A DNA stretch of 32,500 nt from Candidatus Hydrogenedentota bacterium (GCA_016791475.1 JAEUWI010000069.1:1-32500); one strand, 5' to 3'; numbered from the stretch's first letter, positions 16,215 to 25,352 are shown. Notes: a model not told the origin generated them from the sequence alone. Translations and numbers: made by a program.

Positions 16215-16288
16215 GATTCCAGCGTGGCATCCCATCGAGCCGGGAGGCCGTGCGCCAGAACGCTTATCGCCAGAAAGGGCGGGGGCTA

Positions 16289-16912
16289 ATGCGAATCACC
16301 CGAAATAGGTTGTTGCTGTCGCTCGGGACGCTCTTCCTAATTGTGCTGATACCCTGGGTGGCCATTTTCAAGAATTCAGGGGCCTCATTTAACGCCACCG
16401 CCTTGGCCCAATCCGAGACACGCATGTGGAAAGCCTACTACGACCGCGATCTACTCCGATTGCGCGGGGAACTCCGCCGGATGCTTCGCGAACAGTTCGG
16501 GCTCTCCCGCTACCGCACTTGGCAGGTGTCGGCCCGCCTGGCGACGGCCTCCCTCAGTTTTGCCCGTAGCGGGGATGGGCAGGCGGCGGAAGTACTTCGC
16601 GATCTCACCGAGGCCTACCGAGGTATTCAGGCAGCGACCCGCCTCGACTTCGATCCCGCCGAGGCGGCCCGCGCCGAACTGGGGTGGTGGGCCGCCCGCC
16701 GTACGCCCGGTGAGAATCAACCCGAGCAGGTTGGCGAGCGGATTGAAGCGCTCTACGCCATTCTCTACGGACACACCAACGATCTGATCGCCCAGGCGGC
16801 CCTGCTGCGCGCTGAAGCCGCCCATGTCCGCGATACCCGGTCGGACTGGCCCGAGGTGGAGCGGCTCCTGGAGCAATCTTATCGGTCTCTGCTCGCGGGA
16901 ATGTTGCCCTGA
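16289..16912 (+). CDS. membrane-anchored protein of unknown function
   Basis: I do not recognise this 207-residue protein. It begins with a basic N-terminus and a hydrophobic helix (about residues 8-25, LLSLGTLFLIVLIPWVAIF), so it is either a type II anchor or a signal peptide. The rest is helical and rich in Ala, Arg and Glu, with helix pairs such as RDLLRLRGELRRMLREQ and GERIEALYAILYGH that would suit a TPR-like or other solenoid fold. An in-frame GTG at 16250 would give 220 residues, but the ATG at 16289 has AAAGGG nine bases upstream and places the membrane helix at the start. It converges with the SDR gene after nine bases. Confidence 0.7.
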   Translation: MRITRNRLLLSLGTLFLIVLIPWVAIFKNSGASFNATALAQSETRMWKAYYDRDLLRLRGELRRMLREQFGLSRYRTWQVSARLATASLSFARSGDGQAAEVLRDLTEAYRGIQAATRLDFDPAEAARAELGWWAARRTPGENQPEQVGERIEALYAILYGHTNDLIAQAALLRAEAAHVRDTRSDWPEVERLLEQSYRSLLAGMLP

Positions 16913-16921
16913 TCCCATCTC

Positions 16922-17737
16922 TCAGCGTGTCGGCGGTTTGCCGGAGAAGTGGTCCATGGAATGATAGATCCCGAGCCACCGCCCGCATACCGCATCAAAG
17001 ATCGGAGCGGGCAACGCCGCGTAAAGCATGGGGACGAGGTTCACGATCCATGGTATGCGCAGCATGGACGTGTTTCGCTCAATTCCCTGAAGAATCTTTT
17101 CCGCAGCATAGCCCGGTTCAAGCAGGGGCGCGCCAAAAGGCGCGGCGGCGCCGGCAAACATGCCCGTATTGACATAGCTGGGGCACACCGTCGTCACGTG
17201 CATGCCCCGGTGTTCCCGCAGTTCTACGCGCAGCGATTCGGAGAATCCCAGGCAGGCCCACTTGCTCGCGGCGTAGGTGGTGAGGCGTGGCACCGGCACA
17301 AAGCCCGAGGCCGATGCGATGTTGACGATGTGGCCGCTGTTGCGCGCGAGCATGGCGGGGAGAAAGGCCCGCGTGGTGTGGATGACGCCGAGGGTATTGA
17401 CCCTTATGGACTTCTCGATATCTTCGTGCGACTGCTCGGCAAGAGTCCGTCCCACGACGATACCCGCATTGTTGATGAGGATATCCACCGGGCGCTCATC
17501 GTTTAGACTCGTCGCCGCTTCGGCAATTTGCATGTAATCCCCCAGATCCACGGATGCCCCCGCCACCGTAGCACCGGGACCCTGTAATTCGCGCACGCGC
17601 GATTCGAGGGCATAGGCATTCACGTCCCAGAGGGTCACCCGGGCCGCGCCCCGCGCAAGGCACCCCCTGGCCATAAGGGCGCCCATGCCCTGGGCTCCGC
17701 CGGTGATGAGCACGTGTTTATCCCGAATCTGCGTCAT
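16922..17737 (-). CDS. short-chain dehydrogenase/reductase (SDR) family oxidoreductase
   Basis: The 271-residue enzyme is a classical SDR. It shows the NAD(P) motif TGGAQGMG (12-19), NNAG (89-92), the catalytic Ser in ASAS (about 142) and YAASK (Tyr155, Lys159). The segment after the active site (PSYVNTGMF) is the usual substrate-loop region. The C-terminus carries an extra hydrophobic stretch (IPWIVNLVPMLYAALPAPIF), typical of membrane-associated SDRs that act on lipids or sterol-like compounds. That link is family knowledge. It is a single gene on the minus strand, divergent from the isochorismatase-like gene across 150 bases. Confidence 0.92.
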   Translation of the reverse strand: MTQIRDKHVLITGGAQGMGALMARGCLARGAARVTLWDVNAYALESRVRELQGPGATVAGASVDLGDYMQIAEAATSLNDERPVDILINNAGIVVGRTLAEQSHEDIEKSIRVNTLGVIHTTRAFLPAMLARNSGHIVNIASASGFVPVPRLTTYAASKWACLGFSESLRVELREHRGMHVTTVCPSYVNTGMFAGAAAPFGAPLLEPGYAAEKILQGIERNTSMLRIPWIVNLVPMLYAALPAPIFDAVCGRWLGIYHSMDHFSGKPPTR

Positions 17738-17887
17738 AGAATTTGATGGTCCTGATGGAAAGGAAGTTCAGTGGTTTGGATGGGCCACCAGAGAGTAGCA
17801 TAGGGCGCAAGGTCTGCGCAGGTCCGCAGCCACACACGCATTGGATGGAACCGCTATCGCCATGGCGGCGCCGGAAAGGTAACAGAA

Positions 17888-19444
17888 ATGACCATTCGTT
17901 TCGTTGCGGGTTTGATTCTGATTTCGGTCGTGCTCTCAGGTTCTTCGGCTTTCTCCGAAGGCGCGCTTGCCCTTCACACCCGCGGCCAGATCGAGACCTC
18001 CCAGTGGGTGGCTCCGGAAAAGATTAACACCGATCTTGATGCTCCGGTGAGTGACCGGGCCTTTACGTATGTTCATAAGACGTTGCTGTGGGATCCCGCG
18101 AAGACGGCGCTCGTGATCGTGGACCTCTGGGATCAATCGCAGGCGCCCCAGGTGGGAAAGCGCATGGAGGAGCTCGCCCCGCACATCAACCAGGCCGCTC
18201 GGACCGCCCGGGAGAAGGGCCTGCTTGTTGTTCACGCGCCCGGCGGTGTTACCGATTATTACACCGGCACGCCCCAGCGTGCGCGATGCCTGGACGTCGA
18301 GCCTGTAGCGCTCGTGGCGATGGAGGAAGGTCCCGCCCTTCCCGTCGATGCTTCGGACAACGGATGGGAGGGACCTGTCCGCGCCGACAAGCCCCAGACG
18401 CGCCAGCACCCCGCTATTGAGATCGCCGAAGCCGACGCCGTCGGCGAGGGAGCTGAAGTCTATGGACTCTTGAAGAAGCGCGGGATTGAGAACGTTATCC
18501 TGATGGGTGTTCACGCCAACTTCGCCCTGCTCGACGGTCCGACGGGTATTCGCCAGATGAAGGCGCAGGGCTTGAATGTCGTGCTGGTGCGCGACTTGAC
18601 CGACAGCCGTTACAACCCCGAAAAAGCGCCCCGAGTGAGCCACATTCGCGGTACCGAACTCGTGGTCGACCACCTGGAACAGTTGGGATGCCCGACAATC
18701 GACAGTACCGACCTCACCGGCAAGCCCGCCTTTCGCTTTACGGAAGATACTCGCCCCCACCTGGCTATGATCGTCAGCGACGATCACTACCACGCCGACA
18801 AGACCTTGCCCGAGTTTGCCCGCGTGCTGCGAGAGGCGGAGGGGATCCATGTGTCCGTGCTCCACGGAGAAGGGGGCCACAGCATTCCGGGTATGGAGAA
18901 CCTGGCCACGGCGGATGCGGTGCTGGTCTTCGTACGGCGGCTCGGGTTACCGTCCGGTCAACTCAAACTGCTGCGTGATTTCGTCGCCTCGGGAAAGCCC
19001 GTTATCGGGCTCCGCACGGCGAGTCATGCCTTCAAGCTCAAGAACAAGCCCGACGGAAGCTATGAAGTCCCCGAAGGTATCGCGGAGTGGGGGGGCTTTG
19101 ACGCTGAAGTGCTCGGCGGCAGCTATACGGGCCATGAGGCCAACGAAATTGGCGCGGATATCAGCAACCTGTCGACAGACCATCCGATTCTAAAGGGCGT
19201 GGAGCCCGCCGCCTGGCACAGCCTCGGTTCCCTGTACAATACCGGAGCCATTGCCGCCGATGCGCTGCGCCTGCAGGAGGGGAGCATTCCCGGGGTGACT
19301 GAGGCGGTCACCTGGATTCGCGGAGCGGCGCCGGGCCGCGGAAAGGTCTTTTACACGAGTCTGGGCCATCCGGCGGACTTTCGTGAGCCTGCCTTTCGGC
19401 AGTTGCTGGTGAATGCGGTGAAGTGGTCGGTGGGCACACTATAG
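17888..19444 (+). CDS. isochorismatase-like / ThuA-like fusion, secreted, catalytic Cys replaced
   Basis: The 518-residue protein has an N-terminal signal peptide (about 1-23). Residues about 70-240 match the cysteine hydrolase (isochorismatase-like) fold, with the Asp motif ALVIVDLWDQ (Asp79) and the segment GVHANFALLDGPTGIRQM (207-224). In homologous proteins as I know them this segment reads like GVHTNMCVLG, where Cys is the nucleophile; here the matching residue is Ala213 (codon GCC at 18524-18526). So the domain probably lacks normal hydrolase chemistry. Residues about 255-515 resemble a ThuA-like/class I glutamine-amidotransferase-like domain (HLAMIVSDDHYHADKT, VFYTSLGHPADF). ThuA domains are often found in planctomycete sugar-metabolism genes. 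GGAAAGG lies about nine bases before the ATG. Domain naming is by pattern; the Cys loss is read directly. Confidence 0.85.
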   Translation: MTIRFVAGLILISVVLSGSSAFSEGALALHTRGQIETSQWVAPEKINTDLDAPVSDRAFTYVHKTLLWDPAKTALVIVDLWDQSQAPQVGKRMEELAPHINQAARTAREKGLLVVHAPGGVTDYYTGTPQRARCLDVEPVALVAMEEGPALPVDASDNGWEGPVRADKPQTRQHPAIEIAEADAVGEGAEVYGLLKKRGIENVILMGVHANFALLDGPTGIRQMKAQGLNVVLVRDLTDSRYNPEKAPRVSHIRGTELVVDHLEQLGCPTIDSTDLTGKPAFRFTEDTRPHLAMIVSDDHYHADKTLPEFARVLREAEGIHVSVLHGEGGHSIPGMENLATADAVLVFVRRLGLPSGQLKLLRDFVASGKPVIGLRTASHAFKLKNKPDGSYEVPEGIAEWGGFDAEVLGGSYTGHEANEIGADISNLSTDHPILKGVEPAAWHSLGSLYNTGAIAADALRLQEGSIPGVTEAVTWIRGAAPGRGKVFYTSLGHPADFREPAFRQLLVNAVKWSVGTL

Positions 19445-19458
19445 TCCCAAGGTGCTTG

Positions 19459-19488
19459 TTGGGCGGCGGACGGTGCTTCAGGTACAAT
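19459..19488 (+). promoter_or_regulatory. weak candidate promoter before the 7TM sensor gene
   Basis: TTGGGC (19459-19464) and TACAAT (19483-19488) lie 18 bases apart in the short gap after the fusion gene. The -10 is good and the -35 poor. This is a motif match only. Confidence 0.25.
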
Positions 19489-19528
19489 TCCGAGCGTAAG
19501 GGCGGTCTGGCCTTTCGGTGGTTGAGTC

Positions 19529-21013
19529 ATGCGAAGAGGCTCCCAACGGACTTGCGCGGGCCGCGCCATTTTATTCACAGGGGTTTATCGCGTGTTCGTT
19601 TTTTCCGGTCTTATCCTGGCGGCGCTCACGGCGTGGACTGCCGGGGCCTCGGCTCAGCCACCGCAGGAAACGACCGTGCCCCGAGGCGTGCCCCTCTCCC
19701 TCGAATTGCTCCAGCCGGAGGTCCGTGTTTCTGGCGTCGAAGAGGCCGCTTCCCCCGAGAACGCGGGTCGATTCACCCCCATCGCCGGGCAGGACGTCCA
19801 CCTGGGCTACACGGATCGCGAACACTGGTTTCGCTTTACGGTTGACGGCGCCACTGCCGATCCGCTTGTGCTGAACCTGAGCAATTCCCAGCTCATCGAC
19901 GTCACCCTTTACGCGCCCGTCGTAAGCGGGGGCTTCACCGAGCAGGCGATTGGCGTTGCCGTGCCCTTCTGGTCCAGACCCCTGGTTGCCCTCAACCCCG
20001 CGTTCCCTATCGAGGTGGCGCAGGGCCAGTCAAAGACATTCTATATGCGGATCTATCACTATGGGGCCATGCGCTTCCGTGCGGAGCTCCTTACCGCCGA
20101 TGTCGCGCGCGAAGAGGCCATTCTGCGGCTTTCTCTCAACCTGCTGCTGGCGGGTGCCCTCATCGGGCTGGCGCTCTACCATGGCTGCATCTTCGTCGGG
20201 CTTCGCCAGCCGGTCTACCTCTGGCTCTCCCTCATGCTGCTGGCCACCACGCTCAATCAGATGACCTTCGCCGGCACCGCCAACATGCTCCTCTGGCACG
20301 AGCCCACCCGCTGGGGCAACCACGCTCTGACCCTCACCGGTATCACCTGCCAGGGGCTTGGCGTCGCCTTCTCCATGAGCTTCCTCCAATCCTGGAAGCA
20401 CACGCCCCGCCTCGCGTGGGCCGCCATCGCCTTTGTGATTTTCGGCACCGGCGTCGGATTTCTCACCCTCGCGGGACACCCCATCGTGTTCTACGGCGTC
20501 ATCGCCTACGTCCTCCTTGGCCCCGTCATCATGGGGGCCCTCGCCATTCAGGCCGGGTGGCGCTCCCCCGTGGCCCTGGGGCTATTCCTGGCCTCCTGGG
20601 GATTCGTGCTCGTGGGCGAAGTCCTCTTCTGCATGGTCTACCTCGACCTGCTTCGCGACAACCCCTTCACCGCCAACTTCATGCACGTGGCCACCCTGGG
20701 CGCCTCCCTCGTCTGGTCCTTCTCCCTCACGCGCCAGATCAAGACCAACGCCCAGCGCCAGAGCGAATTGCTGGAAAGGCGCGTCGCCGAGCGCACCGCC
20801 GAACTCGAGACCGCCCTGAGCGAGGTAAAGACGCTCGAAGGGCTGTTGCCCGTGTGCAGCAATTGCAAGAAAATACGTGACGACGCCGGGGCCTGGCACG
20901 CCATGGAGACCTACGTCTCCAAGCATACCGGCGCCGATTTCAGCCACGGCATCTGCCCGGACTGCGTGACCGAACTCTACCCGGAATACGACCGCCGGGG
21001 GAAAGAGGGGTAG
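19529..21013 (+). CDS. 7TM-DISM-like membrane sensor with C-terminal CxxC...CxxC module
   Basis: The 494-residue protein looks like a 7TMR-DISM receptor. After a signal segment (about 22-42) comes a roughly 140-residue extracytoplasmic beta-rich domain (LGYTDREHWFRF, KTFYMRIYHYGAMRF) of the 7TMR-DISMED2 kind. Seven membrane helices follow at about 190-405, then a short coiled coil (SELLERRVAERTAELETALS). Such receptors usually end in a GGDEF, kinase or phosphatase domain. Here the chain ends instead with a short Cys module: VCSNCKKIRDD (Cys443, Cys446) and HGICPDC (Cys476, Cys479). This module recurs at the C-terminus of bacterial signalling proteins but its function is, to my knowledge, undefined; metal binding is likely. 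The start could also be GTG at 19592. Confidence 0.82.
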   Translation: MRRGSQRTCAGRAILFTGVYRVFVFSGLILAALTAWTAGASAQPPQETTVPRGVPLSLELLQPEVRVSGVEEAASPENAGRFTPIAGQDVHLGYTDREHWFRFTVDGATADPLVLNLSNSQLIDVTLYAPVVSGGFTEQAIGVAVPFWSRPLVALNPAFPIEVAQGQSKTFYMRIYHYGAMRFRAELLTADVAREEAILRLSLNLLLAGALIGLALYHGCIFVGLRQPVYLWLSLMLLATTLNQMTFAGTANMLLWHEPTRWGNHALTLTGITCQGLGVAFSMSFLQSWKHTPRLAWAAIAFVIFGTGVGFLTLAGHPIVFYGVIAYVLLGPVIMGALAIQAGWRSPVALGLFLASWGFVLVGEVLFCMVYLDLLRDNPFTANFMHVATLGASLVWSFSLTRQIKTNAQRQSELLERRVAERTAELETALSEVKTLEGLLPVCSNCKKIRDDAGAWHAMETYVSKHTGADFSHGICPDCVTELYPEYDRRGKEG

Positions 21014-21057
21014 CGCAAAGCCCCCCCCGGAACAAGCCAGGAGGACAGGGGGGCGCG
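21013..21057. terminator. GC-rich hairpin between convergent genes
   Basis: CCCCCC (21021-21026) can pair with GGGGGG (21048-21053), and flanking GCGC on each side can extend the stem across a 4-base bulge. There is no clear T run. It lies just after the sensor gene stop and just before the rhamnosidase stop, so a bidirectional end is possible. Confidence 0.3.
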
Positions 21058-21059
21058 AT

Positions 21060-24000
21060 CTACTCTTTCAGGAACAGCCTGTAGGGCGGTATGGGCTGTT
21101 TTTCCCCGTTGGGCCCTTCCATGAGGATATCCATCGACTCTGACCCCGTGTTTTCGAAGTAGAGCACCCGGAGAGGGTGCCGGCCCGCCTGCAGGTGTAT
21201 CGTTCCGGTGGTCGCCTTTTCGCCAAAGTAGCCGGTGTTGTCCACGACTACTTTTTCGTCGAGATAGAGAACGCAACCATCATTGGCGGTGGCGTGGAAG
21301 TTGTAGTCGCCTTCGGTATCGATCTCGAGGTTGCTCGTGAAAACGATGGCGACATGATCTTCCCGCTTTTCAATTTCACCCACAGCAAATCCGTGAATCC
21401 GTCCGCTGGACACCGGCGCGGTGAGTTCCAGTGGTGGTCGTTCGTCCCATTCGCCTTCATACACCCCGTAGTCCACCCCGTGAATAGCCGGGTCCACAAA
21501 GTTCACCGAAACGCTGCTCGTAAAGCTCGGGATATACCCCTCGCGACAGGCTATTGCGTTCACCTCTGCCGTGCTGTCCAGCTCGAAGGGCGTCGAATAT
21601 CTGATCGAACTTTGATCCGGTGCGGTGCCGTCGAGCGTATAGAAGATTTCCGCATCCGCCGTTGCGGACTCGATCGAGACTTTTGCCCTATCCGGCTTTG
21701 AGATGATGGCATCCCGTGGCAGAATGACGGGGGTTGCGGCATGTATCGCCTTGACGATGCTGCCGATGTCTGCGGAGCTAAAGTCGTACGTCCCCGCTGT
21801 CACCTCGTAAATCGCGCGAGTTCCCTCCTGGGCCCGCCGCTCCGCACGGCCCCAGTCCGACTTGCTTTCGAGACGCACGGAGTCCGCGTCGGCCGACGGG
21901 ACCAGCACCGTGGCGGTGGTGTTGGGAGGAACTTGTACCGTCAGGTGGAGCGTGTTGTCCGCTATGCGCCAGCGGCTGACAATCGGACCATAGACCGACC
22001 TGTATTCCGCAGCGACGTGTGTCAGGTCGCCCGCGATTGCGGGTTCGATGCGTATGTGCTTATAGCCCGGCCGTTCGGGGTCCGATTGGATGCCGGCCAG
22101 TCCCGTGAAGAACCAGCGGATGACGCTGCCGTACATGGGGTGGCTGTGCGACAGCTTCCCGTCCCAGTACTCCCACAGGGTCGTGGCATCCTTTTCGAGT
22201 ATGTATCCAAATCCTGGATAGTTCCGCTGGTTCATCAGCGTGAAGGCGATATCTTCACGCCCAGATGCCGTGAGGACATCGAGCATCAGCGGCGTCGCCA
22301 GGATCCCGGTGTCGAAGTGTCCCTCATTCTTCAGAATACTATCGACCAGGCTTTCGAGCACGGGAACGAAAGCCTCCTCCGGTACGATGCCGAAAGCCAG
22401 CGGGAACACGTTCGCCCCCTGCCGGTTCTGCCAGTACCGGGCGTTGTCGGCATCGAAATAGGCCGCATTTATGTTCTTCCTGATCTGCTGCGCGAGCTCG
22501 GCATAACGCGTTGCGTCCTGGTCTTCCCCCAGGACTTCGGCGGCTTTGGAAAGGATGTCCGCCACGTGAAAGTAATAACAGGTGTTTACAAAGGGGGGCG
22601 GAATCTCCACGGGATCCGGGTTCGCCCAGTCTCCGAGACACCAGCCACCCGGCTCTTCGCGGTCCACGAGCCCCTCCTGATTCAACCGCGTGCCGAGGTA
22701 ATCCACAAAATGTTTCATGCCGGGATAGTGCTGCCGCAGGATGTCCTTGTCGCCGTAGTATTGATAATAGTACCACGGCACGCGAACGTAGGAAGCGCCC
22801 CAGGCCGGTCCGCCACCTCCGCCCCCGTAGGGCGCCGTATGGGGCACGTGCCCTGTATCGCGGTTCTGGGCGTCCGCCATGTCCTCCAGCCATTTGCGAT
22901 AGAACTGGGCCATGTCAAAGTTCAGGGTGCACGATTCCATCAGATACTGCCCGTCGGCGGTATAGCCCAGCCGCTCCCGATGGGGACAGTCGCTGATGAA
23001 AGCGCCGTGGAAATTTCCCAGTTGGGTACGGATATAGTTTTCATAAATTCGGTTGAATAGTTCGTTGGAACACTCGAAATTCCCGACCCGCTCCACGCCG
23101 GTGTGCACCACCCGGCCGGTCACTTCGCTCAAGGTAACGGAATCGGGCACGCCGTCGATCTCGACATGGCGAAAGGCGTGCCAGGTGAAGCGCGGCTCAT
23201 AGCGCTCGTCGCCCTTTCCGGATAGAATATACGTGTCTTCCTGCCCATAGGGCCCGCCCATCTCTTCAATGTACCGAAGCGTTATGCGAGTCCCTTTCGG
23301 GCCTTCCACCTTGAAGCTAACCCACCCGGAAAACATTTCTCCGAAGTCGAAGGAATAGCCGCTCTCGCCCCGCTTTGATACGAGAACCGGCTTGATGTTT
23401 CGGGTGACCCGGTCGGGCGGCGCCATCTGGGCCATCAGCTTTCCGGTGGGGGCACGGACGAGTTCCGCTTTCCTCCAGTTGGAATCGTCAAAGCCGCTTT
23501 GATTCCAACCGACGGGCTCCAGGCGCGCGTCATAGACCTCTCCGGTGAAGATCCCATCGTGCAGGAGCGCGCCGGTGGCGGCGGTCCAGGTGTTGTCGCT
23601 GACGACGCGCTCTGTCGTCCCGTCGCGGTAGGTGATTTCGAGTTGCAGGATCATCCGGGGGGTGTCATACCACATCCAGCCCTCGTCGCGGCGGTCCCGC
23701 TGGTTGTACCAGCCATTCCCAAGGATCATGCCGATGGCGTTCTGTCCCGGCTGGAGAAGGGTGGAGACATCGTAGGCGTTGTAGAGCACACGGGTTGAGG
23801 AATGATCGCTATAGTCGTACAGCAGGTTGCGCAGATTGCGCGCGTCGTAGTTCGTGGGCGCGGGCGCCAATACATGATCGCCGACCCTGGCGCCGTTGAG
23901 GTAGAGCTCGTAGTAACCCAGACCGCTGACATGGACCGTGGCGGACTGGATCGGCTTTGCCAGTTCAAAGGTTTTGCGGAGATAGGGCGCGGGGCCGGTC

Positions 24001-24488
24001 TCCGGCGAATCCGGCGCGCCATCCTCCGAAAGGGCGATCCAGCTCGCCTCCCAGTCGCTCTCCTCAGTGAGTCCCACGCGCCAACGGCCCGCTTCGCTCC
24101 ACGCCGAGCGGTGACCATCCTGATTCCACACGCAAACCTTCCAGAAGGCGGTTTGACGGGAGTGAAGCGACTTTCCGCCGTACTCGATGCCCTGAGACTG
24201 GTCGCTTTGAATCCGGCCACTGTCCCACAGGTCGCCTGCATCCTTTTGCAGTTCCTCCAGCGTACTGGAAACGATGATCTGATAGGCCGTTTGCGATTGC
24301 AGCGCTTCCGCGGAAGGGAAGCTCCAGCTCAGGCGTGGCGCGCCGCCCCGGGTGGCGATCGGGTCCGTGAGGGAATCACATCGCAGGTTCACCGGCGTCG
24401 GCGGGCTGGCGTGAACGTCTTGCGCTGCGCTGATGCCGGCCATGAAAGCCACCATCGACAGGATGAATGAACCTCTCAAACAATACAT
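21060..24488 (-). CDS. secreted GH78 alpha-L-rhamnosidase with PA14 domain
   Basis: This secreted enzyme removes alpha-L-rhamnose from polysaccharides or glycosides. From the ATG at 24488 it has 1142 residues and a signal peptide (MYCLRGSFILSMVAFMAGIS, cut near SAAQ). Residues about 30-190 form the N-terminal fibronectin-like domain (PVNLRCDSLTDPIA, PRLSWSF), followed by the Bac_rhamnosid_N lectin-like domain (YLNGARVGDHVLAPAPTNYD). The (alpha/alpha)6 catalytic domain carries DCPHRERLGYTADGQ (about 500) and TTLWEYWDGKLSHSH (about 768), which hold the acidic catalytic residues of GH78. Residues about 923-1000 look like a chitobiase C-terminal-type domain and 1003-1142 like a PA14 carbohydrate-binding domain. 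An in-frame ATG at 24557 would add 23 residues before the signal peptide; neither start has a good ribosome site. Confidence 0.93.
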   Translation of the reverse strand: MYCLRGSFILSMVAFMAGISAAQDVHASPPTPVNLRCDSLTDPIATRGGAPRLSWSFPSAEALQSQTAYQIIVSSTLEELQKDAGDLWDSGRIQSDQSQGIEYGGKSLHSRQTAFWKVCVWNQDGHRSAWSEAGRWRVGLTEESDWEASWIALSEDGAPDSPETGPAPYLRKTFELAKPIQSATVHVSGLGYYELYLNGARVGDHVLAPAPTNYDARNLRNLLYDYSDHSSTRVLYNAYDVSTLLQPGQNAIGMILGNGWYNQRDRRDEGWMWYDTPRMILQLEITYRDGTTERVVSDNTWTAATGALLHDGIFTGEVYDARLEPVGWNQSGFDDSNWRKAELVRAPTGKLMAQMAPPDRVTRNIKPVLVSKRGESGYSFDFGEMFSGWVSFKVEGPKGTRITLRYIEEMGGPYGQEDTYILSGKGDERYEPRFTWHAFRHVEIDGVPDSVTLSEVTGRVVHTGVERVGNFECSNELFNRIYENYIRTQLGNFHGAFISDCPHRERLGYTADGQYLMESCTLNFDMAQFYRKWLEDMADAQNRDTGHVPHTAPYGGGGGGPAWGASYVRVPWYYYQYYGDKDILRQHYPGMKHFVDYLGTRLNQEGLVDREEPGGWCLGDWANPDPVEIPPPFVNTCYYFHVADILSKAAEVLGEDQDATRYAELAQQIRKNINAAYFDADNARYWQNRQGANVFPLAFGIVPEEAFVPVLESLVDSILKNEGHFDTGILATPLMLDVLTASGREDIAFTLMNQRNYPGFGYILEKDATTLWEYWDGKLSHSHPMYGSVIRWFFTGLAGIQSDPERPGYKHIRIEPAIAGDLTHVAAEYRSVYGPIVSRWRIADNTLHLTVQVPPNTTATVLVPSADADSVRLESKSDWGRAERRAQEGTRAIYEVTAGTYDFSSADIGSIVKAIHAATPVILPRDAIISKPDRAKVSIESATADAEIFYTLDGTAPDQSSIRYSTPFELDSTAEVNAIACREGYIPSFTSSVSVNFVDPAIHGVDYGVYEGEWDERPPLELTAPVSSGRIHGFAVGEIEKREDHVAIVFTSNLEIDTEGDYNFHATANDGCVLYLDEKVVVDNTGYFGEKATTGTIHLQAGRHPLRVLYFENTGSESMDILMEGPNGEKQPIPPYRLFLKE

Positions 24489-24658
24489 AGTCCAGACCGC
24501 GCTTTCTCTCGTTTTTTCCACCAAGTCCCACGCCCCGACTTCGTTGTTATACCTCATGGCGTATCACGGGGCAAGGGGATTGATCCGGGCAGTCGCATGA
24601 TAGACTCAGAGATTGCGGGAGGGCATGGACAATACGATGAATCAAAAGGAATATCGAG

Positions 24659-24685
24659 CACGGAAGGGCACGGAACTTCACGGAA
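24659..24685. repeat. three CACGGAA copies at 10-bp spacing
   Basis: CACGGAA occurs at 24659-24665, 24669-24675 and 24679-24685, each 10 bases apart, about one helical turn. It lies in the 168-base gap upstream of the rhamnosidase gene. It could be a short genome-wide repeat or a helically phased binding site; neither is shown here. Confidence 0.65.
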
Positions 24686-24725
24686 ATAAAGTTAAGTCGG
24701 CAACTATGGGTGGTCCTGCCGCATG

Positions 24726-25352
24726 TTAGTTCGACTCCGCATACCTCGCCTTGATCTCGCCGATCTTTTCGATGATGGCCGTTGTCATGGGGAACTTGGT
24801 GCCCAAGCTGATTGGATCGAAACTGCCGTGCGGGTAGAGCACCTTACCGCTTCGTCCCCCGTGGCGGAACTTCATCTCATCACCTTCATAATCAGGGATC
24901 TCGACCAGCACGGGGAGTGAGGAACCCTCGTCACCGTGCGCACGAACAAGCGTTTCGCTCAGTCGAAGAAACTGATCCCCGCCAAAGGAGCCCCGACCTT
25001 TCGGTGCTGGTAGATCGGCGTCAAAGTTGGCCCTTGACGCGATAAATGCCGGGTAACTCTCGAGAAAGGCCAGGTACTGATCCTCGTTGGCCAGAGCATA
25101 ACCCGTATAGGCAAAGGAGGGTCGACGGAACTTCGCATCGAGATCGGGATCGCTGGCGTGAACCGGTACGGAGGGGCAATGGAGTGAATACGTATTTTCG
25201 GGATCCATCACGGGTTTTACGCTTTCGAGTGCCGGGAACAGGTTGCCCGGTATGGCGCTCATCGGAGGATACTTCTTGTCGGGGTGGGCATTTATATAGG
25301 CGTGGAGAATTCCGAGTGCCCGCCCCAACCATAGGCGACCGTCATCGAGCAC
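24726..25352 (-). CDS. H-X9-DG-like secreted protein, probably frameshifted 3' part
   Basis: This 208-residue frame resembles planctomycete-type secreted proteins related to the H-X9-DG group. It has LGILHAYINAHPDKKYPPMS and PGNLFPALESVKPVMDP near the start, which correspond to the usual 'LG..H.Y......YPP' block. The C-terminal block is FRHGGRSGKVLYPHGSF and TKFPMTTAIIEKIGEI. In canonical members this block reads like 'GGANVLYMDGHV...KWPMT'; here the DG is replaced by HG, so the motif is degenerate. The frame starts with GTG and no signal. A matching membrane-anchor frame lies just upstream in another frame (25292-25492), and adding one G to the run CCCC at 25352-25355 (GGGG in the coding sense) joins them as RDLG-VLDDGRLW. 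I read this as one gene broken by a one-base deletion or an error. Confidence 0.65.
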   Translation of the reverse strand: MLDDGRLWLGRALGILHAYINAHPDKKYPPMSAIPGNLFPALESVKPVMDPENTYSLHCPSVPVHASDPDLDAKFRRPSFAYTGYALANEDQYLAFLESYPAFIASRANFDADLPAPKGRGSFGGDQFLRLSETLVRAHGDEGSSLPVLVEIPDYEGDEMKFRHGGRSGKVLYPHGSFDPISLGTKFPMTTAIIEKIGEIKARYAESN

